DNA from: Nemertoderma westbladi
Lineage: Eukaryota > Xenacoelomorpha > Nemertodermatida > Nemertodermatidae
Direction: 5' to 3'
Length of the DNA stretch: 40,349 nt
NCBI GenBank assembly: GCA_032718475.1
Contig: JAUCBJ010002219.1
Span: 1 to 40,349 of the forward strand
Part shown: piece after piece, positions 32,078 to 40,349 of the stretch
Position numbering within the stretch: the stretch's first letter is position 1
How the letters are laid out: every line of letters starts with the position of its first letter
Program-made: the position numbers and the translations under genes
Notes under the pieces: generated by a model
What the model saw: the letters and a program-made list of their open reading frames with translations, nothing else
What the model was told of the DNA's origin: nothing
Databases searched by the model: none

Positions 32078-32305
32078 CAACGCAAAATTTACCCCTCTCA
32101 GGGGAAATCGATGCAAATAACAGCTGATTACTCTCAAAAAATAAAACTGTAACCTGTTCTATTGAGTTTCTTTCATTGTTTTGGTTAGAATAACTTGCCA
32201 CTACTGTACCGTCTGCTCCTTTCCCTAAAAAACGTACTTTAACATTGAGACGAAATATTAATTCGCCGAGATGGGATTAGCGCACAATTTTCCCCCTGTC
32301 TCTAA
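32078..32305 (-). repeat. Dispersed repeat family R1, copy D
   Basis: It is the reverse-complement partner of copy B (17121-17360) over its whole length. It has a short G5 (AGAGACAGGGGG on the minus strand) where copy B has G24, showing that the run in copy B expanded after insertion. Confidence 0.85.
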
Positions 32306-32429
32306 AAGGGATGCCAATTGATTTCTAAATCTTTTCAAGGTCGTTCAATTTTCATTAGAAGGATATAAATTTATATATCATATTTATATTATATTAATAT
32401 AAATGCGGTTTTTGATAAACGTTAATTTA

Positions 32430-32760
32430 TTTGTTTGTCATCCATGGTTTTTTTAGGAGGGTTTGCATTTCCGAGAAGATATTTTCTGGGGACATGGCTA
32501 TCAGATATTTTAGTAATATTGTAAAACTCATATAAATTGTTTTCGAGGTGGCAAAGACGTACGCATGTGCTGTCTCGTTCGATATCTTGAATAAAGGAGT
32601 CGGGATTAAATTTGGAAAAGTAAAAAAGCGTTTTATTTCTATTATTTTGAGAAAAGTGGCAAGAGTATTTTTAGAGACTGAGTAGAGTATACCTATGTTA
32701 TTTTGGTTGATGATCAGACGTTTCTATGAGTGAAGAGAAGACCAAGTTAGAATAATACTG
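32430..32760 (-). pseudogene. LINE remnant: end of an APE-type endonuclease region
   Basis: On the minus strand a partial frame reads FNPDSFIQDIERDSTCVRL, then NNLYEFYNITKISDSHVPRK, and after a one-base shift PWMTNK. The pattern '..F..++..+.D.HAP.k ... PW(M)t' is the usual junction between endonuclease and polymerase in APE-type LINEs (family knowledge). A SDHQPK-like piece lies upstream (about 32705). A further unrecognised minus-strand stretch (about 33140-33400) may belong to the same element. It is heavily decayed. Confidence 0.5.
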
Positions 32761-35096
32761 TAGGTTGTGATGTTATTTGTTGTACGGTCAATGAGGGTTT
32801 TGGATTTGGTTAGCTGAGATCGAGAAATTCAAAAAACCGTTAATTTTATCGATTCATGTCAATAGACAGTGCGAACAATTATTACTGATTTCTGATTAAT
32901 TCTTTGATTAATTATTACTGAATAAGATCCGGTGATTTGAATCCATGAGTTCTCAAGTCCCTCCATCTGCAAATCACCTAATCGTTACTGAAACTGTATC
33001 ATTAACAACATTTTTGTTCCACCACGTTTTAATTTACAAACAGTACGATTCTGAAGAAATGGTAGGCCTACTCGAAAACCGTCTATTATAAATATTAAAT
33101 TTGTGTAATCAGTATCAGACGTTGCTGTGAGAGTAACGATGTCGAATTTTAATTTTAGCGTCGTGATAAAATTTGTAAATTCTTGGACGGAAATCTAAAT
33201 TTAACATTGACAATGAGGTTTTCTGATAAGGTAGATAAATTTATTATTAAACTGCATTCAGAGAGAACACCGTTGAGATTTATTAAATTATTGTCCAGGT
33301 CAATCTGGTTAGAAGTTTTACTCAAAAGTTCATATATATTTATGGAGTCATTTGCTTATGACTTCTCAAATATATCACGATCGTCATTGCCGATGGATTG
33401 AAAAAGATAATTTTTTGCCGTTAGAAATTATGGAATCTCTCATATTAGAGGCTGTTAAATGAGTGCCGCACGTCAAATACAGTAGAACAATTTTGTACAT
33501 ATGGGGGCCTATCAAAAGTAGCATGATCAATGGGAGATCAGTCTGCCATAGTTGGGGAATGGGGAGCCGATTCAGTCTACCAGTAAGGGTGCCGCCGCTT
33601 CATTCATCAAGTTTCATCAATTCATTAACCCCAGCAATTCCCATCTTGTTTAAAACAAACCTGCAGTACAGTACCTGCACAACCCACCTACCCATTGTTT
33701 CGTTAATTTCATATTTGACTTCAATCAACAAATCGCAAAAAAATCACACATAATGAGCAAACATATAAATTACCTATGAGGACATGGTTCGCGTTGCAAA
33801 TTTAATTCCGAGGAGCTCAACATACAAGCGCTCCCGAAAAACTTCATTATGAAAAGCCTTCTTTCTAATTGAGTTGTTCTTCCTTTGTTAGCGTTTGATA
33901 CTGGGAGTCATGAATGCCCATTAATCATTACCGAACTATGGACTAGAAGCGACTCAGCAGTGCAGTGTAATCATTTTTTTGCAGTAAGTTATTGCGTTGA
34001 TCACGTTGTTATTATGAATCCAACCTCTCATACTTCGCGGTTGAACGTCATCCCAGGAATAAAGCAATCTGATTGGCAGCTTCCCTTGAAATTGTCGAGA
34101 TAAATAATGATAAGTTGTTTGATGATAGTTGGGCCAACACAAGCTCACATTTTGTATATCGAGGGCAGTAGGCCTATATATTGTATAGCCTCAACCATCT
34201 AACTTGTTAGAAATATATTATTTGACAAGCACTTCTCATTGACAAGCCACCGAACCTTAACAATGCACATAGGTTAGCATTGTACCCGTATTGGGATACC
34301 TCTTTATTACTCCATAAATTAATTGATATTTCCATAGTTGTTTATTAAACTCTTCACTGCAGAATATTTTTGGTTACCAAGTGAATTTTGCTTTGAATCT
34401 GGGCCTTATTTTAAGGTATTTATTTTATTGCAGTCTTACACTAACTTTTATTAAGTAATGCCTACTAATTTTCGAATTAATTTTGATTGTTATTTTCTAT
34501 TTCTTGATGCCTAATAATTCCTGGTTGGAAATAAGTTGTAAATTAACATGTTTTTTGGGCTCCTAGCAATAGATTTGTAGTACTGTAAGTAGTCTTAGAA
34601 GTGTGTTTAGTTGTAAAAATTATATCATCTTGACAGGCATCTTTTGTTTATTTTTGTTAAGTTTACGCACCTGAATTGTTCTTTCTGAATGCTAGGGTTA
34701 TTATCTTATAATCTTATAGTAAGAAAGATGTGTGTGTACTAACTGTTGGTATAGTACAGTTATTGAAAGTAAATATATTTTGGCCTATGTGAACTATACT
34801 AGACTTTCTGCTTTGGAGTTTACCTCCATGCTGCCATGTGAAGAATACACATAAAAAAAACACAGGTTACAGACCAATTAGTATCTGTACTGGTTATAAT
34901 ATATAAATAAGCTCTATAAAACACTTTAAATAATCTTCAAATATACAATTCCAGTAAAATTTCGACCGAAAAGTGAAAACCTAGTATTCTTCACATTGGT
35001 GTCATACATTATACATCGGTCGTTTGTTAGAATATATTTTAAGGAGTTGACAACCCGAGTTTTGTAAGATTATGGACCAATCCAAAGTTAAGTTAC
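32761..35096. other. Non-coding stretch, no gene seen
   Basis: Open frames at 33183-33401, 33463-33753 and 33885-34103 show no recognisable domain. The minus strand of 33140-33400 has protein-like composition interrupted by a stop and might be LINE-derived. The remainder is A+T-rich. Confidence 0.4.
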
Positions 35097-35282
35097 TGAT
35101 CACATGATGTAAACAACAGTCCATTACTAATAGCTCATCATATGATGTAAACAACAGTCCATTACTACATAGCTCATCATATGATGTAAACAACAGTCCA
35201 TTACTAATACCTCATCATATGATGTAAAGAACAGTCCATTACGTAAACAAGTCCATTATACTAATAGCTCATCATATGATGG
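35097..35282. repeat. 38-41-bp tandem array containing a CATCATATGATG palindrome
   Basis: About 4.5 units of ATGATGTAAACAACAGTCCATTACTA followed by ATAGCTCATCAT occur here. The 12-bp palindrome CATCATATGATG recurs at each unit junction. The right end holds a rearranged short unit (GTAAACAAGTCCATTA). Confidence 0.93.
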
Positions 35283-35702
35283 TCTGTATAAAGAACCTGC
35301 CATTGCCGCAATTGAGGGTCTGTGTCTGACTGTGAATTTAAATTTAAATAATATTATCTGTAGTACAGTGTATTGTCTGTAGGCCCTAAACTATACACAT
35401 GATATTCTTTATTCTTTATACAGTTATACATAGAAAGTTATTTAGTTGCATCCCCATTGAAATGGTGTATAAGGCCTAGTACTATTGTACCGGTACTATA
35501 TTTCTTTAAAATATGGAGCTGTCTGTCTGTGTCTGCAAGAATAATAGATAGGCCTATGTATTGGGTTTGGGTATCGCAAATATTTTTTCAATCATTTTGC
35601 CTATTTTTTATGCAGTTACCGTGCTACCGTGCACAAGGCCTACGGCAATAGTTAAGTACCGGTACCGGTACTGTAATTCTAATCTGTACTGTATTCTAAT
35701 AG

Positions 35703-35760
35703 TTCATTGTTTTGGTTCCTTCTGGCTACCACTGTAACTGTAACCTGCTCCTTGTTAAAC
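35703..35760 (-). repeat. Dispersed repeat family R1, copy E
   Basis: CATTGTTTTGGTT, TGGCTACCACTGTAACTGTAACCTGCTCCTT: the minus-strand form of the R1 core, truncated on both sides. Confidence 0.7.
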
Positions 35761-37333
35761 TCAGGTTTTCTCTACCAGTCTGCTAGTTGACATTCTGGCA
35801 ATCTGGATGTCGAAATATTAATAGGTAAAAATAACAATAAAATATAGTAGGTAAAACAAATAATTAAAAAAAAAATCGGTAAAATGATAAAAAAAATAGG
35901 TCAAATGATTAAAAAATAGGTACCGAAAAATAACTGCCATTGGGTATTGCGAATTGCGCATAGGTTTTTACTAGAGAATACTCTCCACCCTTCCACAGAA
36001 ATTGTCATACGCTGAGATTTAGCTGCTCATACTCATATCATGTTCAGCGCCTACAGTAATGTAGCATGAAAAATTCACTAATGAATTACTCAACCTACGC
36101 GCGGTTCCTCTCATGGGCACAATTTCTTACTTATAATAAATTGGCATGATGTCGGGTAACATAGGAAACTCCTGGGCAACGTCGGCTGTTCGGACATGAG
36201 TTCGGAAATTAATTATTCACTTTCAAATTTATCCTCCTGGCTGTTAATTAATGACGTTTTCGCATCACCCTCTCCCCTGGTATCCATGATGGTTTGATCT
36301 ACAATGTTATGTTATCTGAGTTCTGAAATACATCCGCATTTGTGTGGAATCTCGTACTGTATATTTGAATTTCTCCAATCTGACAATATCCATTATTTTT
36401 AGCTGTTGTCAAAATCTGCCCACATAATGAGTGTTTTCAACGGACAAGAACATTTATTGTCATACGTAGTAGAACATACATGAAAATATATAATTCAGTG
36501 TTTTGCTTTATGATTCATTGATGTATAATTAACCTCACTCGCTACCGCTACCGCGTTCGCTCGGATTATATAATGTTTCATTTCTTTTCAAATAATCAAT
36601 TTTTAAGAAACTTTGTTAGGAGAGAAAGAAGTCATTGAGCCTCACTTAGCCGACAGTATAATATACAGTAGACCCTATAGGCCTACAGAGGGCCAACGTG
36701 GCAAATGGGCTGCTCATTGTTAATTAATTGTTTTCTTTGGACTCATCATTTTACTCTTTTTTACCCTCAATTTGAAAAATACAATTTTTGACACCTTTTT
36801 CCTGTATTTTCTTAAATAACATTAATAAATAACATAGAATAACATTAATTAATAGTTTAGTTATGTTTATTTTCGGACTATCAGTTTCTAGATTTCCCCG
36901 CCGCAAAGATCCGTACAATAATATCGGTGACACTCACACCGTGATCTCACGGATGAAGAAACACGGACACTTAGTTGGGAATTCACTAAGAAGAAGTCAT
37001 AAAACATTAGCTATTGGCAAACACCGACCGAAATTGGCATTAAGTACATTTTACGGACCTTATGTCGAAATGATCGTTCTATATCAAAGTGTCGCCAAAA
37101 CGAATAATATACAGTATATATTGATCTTGCTTTGCGCAAGATTATTAAATAATATAATTTTCAAAACTTTTTAAATGTTGCATATTATCTGCCGCGTAAA
37201 TACCAAATTTCATAATTTAACAGAGCCAATGGTGGCCTATTGGCGTTCAAAAATTGACCCTGACAACCGGGCGGATATATTTAAAAGCCGGCCTCTGTAA
37301 TATGTTGCTTTCCCTTAATTGATACCGTACTGT
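35761..37333. other. Non-coding stretch, no supported gene
   Basis: The open frame 36863-37174 (103 codons, basic in its middle) has no recognisable family. It is possible as a fragment of an old element but not supported as a gene. The rest is A+T-rich with TAGGCCTA words. Confidence 0.4.
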
Positions 37334-37377
37334 ATTGTTTGGGTTAGAAAAGTGCTCCTCTGTAACTGCACCTTAGA
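37334..37377 (-). repeat. Dispersed repeat family R1, copy G (short)
   Basis: TTGTTTGGGTTAGAAAAGTG then CTCCTCTGTAACTGCACCTT matches the block order of copies D and E, with substitutions. Confidence 0.45.
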
Positions 37378-37420
37378 CTATAATACAGAAGATTATAAAA
37401 CTTCTAGCCTACTACATGTA

Positions 37421-37451
37421 CATGACCTACTATAGTCTATAGTAGGTCATG
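37421..37451. repeat. Perfect palindrome, 15-bp arms, one-base centre
   Basis: CATGACCTACTATAG (37421-37435), T, then CTATAGTAGGTCATG (37437-37451). The match is exact over both arms. It could form a cruciform or an RNA hairpin, but a one-base loop would open at the centre. No repeat border or gene is attached to it. Confidence 0.85.
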
Positions 37452-37539
37452 CCTACGACTCCACTTTGTTAAGTTTATTATAAGTGTTTTTCATAAGATG
37501 ATTATTTCGTCAATTGGCTGTACTTAATGCCAATGTTCT

Positions 37540-37995
37540 CAGCTCTCAGCTCTCGGGGCAAATACCACACCCTGGTTTGCCATTCCACAGGGTGGGTGTC
37601 GCAGTGGAGTCAGATATGAGGCCCATCACCCATATCTACTCTGGCGCACATTACCCACCATTGGCTGTGCAGCTCATCTGCTGGGTCATGCCCTGTAGCC
37701 CTGCTGCCAGGTGCAGGTCGCAGTGAAGTGCACTCAGAGTGGACATGAGAACACTCTACTCCTGACCAGCCATTGGTAGATCACCATCTGCCTGGCCAGG
37801 CCATATACCCATGCAGCCAAGTATATGGGTCCTTAATCCAGGACCAACGGCGTCCTTATCCCAGAACGATGGGGGTCCTAGTTACAGGACCAGATTTGCC
37901 CTAGTAAGAGGGTCTATGCAGCTACAGGTGGCACCTCCTTTATGCTGCATGGAGGTGGCAAGTTTTCTTGATCAATGACCTAGAATACCTGACCT
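37540..37995 (-). repeat. Interspersed repeat R2, copy 2 (uninterrupted)
   Basis: It is the reverse complement of the two halves 27905-27998 and 31127-31510 joined together. It therefore shows the repeat without the 3.12-kb element; the equivalent of the insertion site is 37923-37926. It runs directly into sequence preceding the LINE C-terminal fragment at 38046. Confidence 0.8.
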
Positions 37996-38045
37996 GACAT
38001 GCCAATGTTAGTGTACGGGTATTGTATGCCAATAGCCAATATTCA

Positions 38046-38270
38046 ATTACTAACAAAGTCATTGAACCGCCTCCGCTTTGCAGGACATTGCTTTCACCTT
38101 GTGCATTGGCATCCATATGGAGTGAATAAGCATGGTGGATGGCCCATGATTTTCTTGAGATGCCTCTTAAAGGACTCTGGCCTTGAAGATGCAGATGATC
38201 TAGCAAATGTCATGGTTGATAGGGAGTTGTGGCGGCGTAATTTTGTCGACAAGCCGGCACAGCATTCTGA
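38046..38270 (+). pseudogene. LINE remnant: extreme C-terminus of a reverse transcriptase ORF
   Basis: The frame reads SLNRLRFAGHCFHLVHWHPY, then GGWPMIFLRCLLKDSGLEDA, then MVDRELWRRNFVD. This is the conserved ORF2 end 'RRLRFAGHC ... L.W.P.G ... GRP ... L..D.GL ... M.DR..W+..V' of many invertebrate LINEs (family pattern). A few residues usually found between FAGHC and L.W.P are missing. The downstream 3' region (38275-38325) resembles 9008-9045, suggesting both come from related LINEs. Confidence 0.7.
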
Positions 38271-38349
38271 TTATAATGTAATATATAATGCAGCTTCAAT
38301 GCAGTATGCCGATAGTAGTAGATTAACACAGTGTTCGTCTTTCTTCATC

Positions 38350-39999
38350 CGGTAGACCACGCTGAGAGTGATCGGTATTTTTGTATTGTCATCTGTGGGA
38401 TGCATTTTACAGCTCAGGTACATACATATATTAGCCAGTCGTCTGTATACCCACCAGTCACCCATTTATCTATTCAAACCTCTTGACCAGATGCCAACAA
38501 AATATGTTCAGCCAAATAATAATTCCATGTAGGCCTACCTAACATTGCTTCTAACGTTTCATTCTGCCTACCTATACCTATTCTTTTTCCAGGAAGAGCA
38601 GTCACGCAACGCAACGTACTCAAGAATATCAATTTCTTACTGCTTGCTGTGTACAGTACGTGCTTACCTACCCAGCTACAGTAACTGCTGCCCTCGTGAC
38701 TTTGTAATTATATTCAATATAAAACATCCCCTTATAATTTTGGTCTGATGAGTTTTCCATCGCAGGAAAGGCGAACAAAACCTATAGGGACATTCTGCTG
38801 ACGTTATCCCTTTGTCATGGCAAATCCAACAAACCTGTAATTTTCGTATAATTGTAATTAATTTCAATGAATATCTCGAGAACATTGCTTTTGAATAATG
38901 TCAGTTTGTACCTAAGCGCAGTATGACGTGCTTTGTTTACTTCCATACATTAGTAGTTGCTAATTAAATTCCTAACTTTGGTACAGTAGTTATTCTAGGC
39001 CTACAGTAATGAGTATAATACAGAAGTATGGTTCGCACGGTACCTTATCGATCGATTGATGGCCGTTCAAGGATTCCAAATGGGCAAATTAATATGTTAT
39101 TGGTTGCGAAATGACTGAGATATTGACTTTTGATATTTACATATTTTTATACAGTAATGTTTGTTTATACTATAATTTTTACACTCTGTTAAAGATACAG
39201 TACTGCAATCTTACTGGAGAACTGTATGCATACTAACTTTGTGCATCAGTAGTACATGTACTATAGTTCTGTATGTATTATGTACTATGTAAAGTTTGTA
39301 TCGAAAAATGAACATCGCTTGTTTCTGTAGTATTATATAGCATTGCGCAGTGCAGCAGCTTGTATAGGAATATGGTCAAGGATTCAATAAAATGAAAATA
39401 TAGCAAACCATACCACACTATTTTGTATGTAGGCCACTGTACATAAGGGTATTTGAAGAATGATGCTGAATTCAATAAAACTTTTTATTCAGTAAAACTT
39501 AAGACTTTTTGTGTTCACTTCTGTTTTTTTCTACTGCTCGACGTTATTTACTGTAGGTGCCAGTACTGTATGTAAATATCGCTTTAACCTAAATATTAAT
39601 CTTTCATAAGATATCGATGCTTGTATGATATCCATTTTAGCAAAAATATGCTTTTATTTTTTATTAAAGAATTATATATATACTGTATATATGTTTTCAC
39701 CGACTGATCACGCACAACACTAAAGTAGCGCTCTATTTTGTTGTTAGTACAGTATATTATTTGGTGTTCAATATAGACAATCAACTTTATTCAGAACATT
39801 ATCCAATAGGCCGAATTATTATTGCTGACGTCTAAGTGAAGGAAAGGATGCATATGTTTAGCGGTTATGATTTTATACTCCATTCTATAAACCCAACAAA
39901 AGGTTAGTGAAAGTACAGTGTATTAGCGAATAGTGACGACCCAGAAGTCCCGAATAACCGACTACCAACGCCGTCAATCATTATTAAAGCGAATTAATG
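38350..39999. other. Intergenic, no gene seen
   Basis: A+T-rich sequence with many ACAGTA/TACTGTA words and TAGGCCTA palindromes. Short frames are unrecognised. No RNA gene was seen. Confidence 0.45.
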
Positions 40000-40130
40000 T
40001 TATTTATTAATTGAGAGAAAGGAACAGGTTACATTGGAGGGTTATTCTAACCAAAACAATAAACGAGAGTCACGAACACAGGTTACATATTCATATTTGC
40101 TGTTGTCTGCAGTTGTCGGCGTAGCGTTTA
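40000..40130 (+). repeat. Dispersed repeat family R1, copy F
   Basis: GAGAAAGGAACAGGTTACAT, GGGTTATTCTAACCAAAACA, ATAAACGAGAGTCACGAACA, CAGGTTACA, then TTGCTGTTGTCTGC: the same block order as copy B, including the second AGGTTACA. It is preceded by GCGAATTAATGTTATTTATT, matching the GCGAATTAATATTT block. Confidence 0.8.
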
Positions 40131-40349
40131 AACCCCTAGATGGCTCGACGTAAATAATATGTAGGAAAGTAAGTGAAACATCTAACAGGGACATACTGTA
40201 GGCCTACTGTAGTAACTTTTCCCAATAGTGATTAATAAAACATTTATGTAGGCCTACAGGTACACTGTACCTGTAAACGTGCCACACCCGAGCTTTTCAT
40301 TAATTACATTTTCTAACTTGGTGGAGGAGATCTTTTTAATATCAGCAGA

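Noticed and set aside
36863-37174. 103-codon plus-strand frame considered as a small gene
   Set aside because: No recognisable domain, no supporting context, and length within chance range for this window.
38744-38780. A second hammerhead-like core on the plus strand (CTGATGA followed by a possible stem II)
   Set aside because: The box after the stem reads GAAC, not GAAA, and no NUH strand pairs with what follows.

Overview
This window looks like nuclear DNA from an animal, most likely a marine invertebrate deuterostome such as an echinoderm. The evidence is GT-AG introns in a multi-exon gene, a eukaryotic CCT gamma chaperonin gene, a tRNA-derived SINE with an (ATT)n tail, many decayed LINE fragments, strong A+T richness and an excess of the palindrome AGGCCT. 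The species cannot be fixed from the sequence. Nothing bacterial, plastid or viral was recognised.

Layout. 184-2773 (minus strand): the first three recognisable coding exons of an unidentified gene that runs off the left edge; all introns are phase 1. 3983-4760: an inverted, foldback-like repeat built on ATCTAAGTT. 6720-9003: LINE remnants, followed by a small element that carries a complete hammerhead ribozyme motif and a second, truncated copy of its core. 10323-11042: a 19-bp minisatellite. 11603-12583 (plus): an intronless two-zinc-finger protein with a C-terminal SUMO-interaction-like motif. 13565-16905: tandem arrays and an element flanked by about 125-bp inverted repeats. 17121-19297 (plus): the CCT3 chaperonin gene, with an uninterrupted coding sequence and a dispersed repeat just upstream. 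19984-21118: a dense cluster of TTCnnGAA palindromes. 21391-25589 (plus): a nearly complete non-LTR retrotransposon with a poly(A) tail and a 10-bp target duplication, broken by two frameshifts, one stop and a nested SINE. 27905-31510: an interspersed repeat split by a 3.12-kb non-coding element with terminal inverted repeats and a TGCA duplication; a second copy of the host repeat at 37540-37995 shows the unoccupied site. 32445-38255: further LINE pieces, satellites and hairpins. The right end has no recognisable gene.

Only three loci look like working host genes: the unidentified minus-strand gene, the zinc-finger gene and CCT3. They show no functional link to one another. The rest is transposable-element and satellite sequence. 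The most notable items are the hammerhead ribozyme, the 3.12-kb element with its empty-site paralogue, the retroelement with a large insertion inside its polymerase domain, and the TTCnnGAA cluster downstream of a chaperonin gene.
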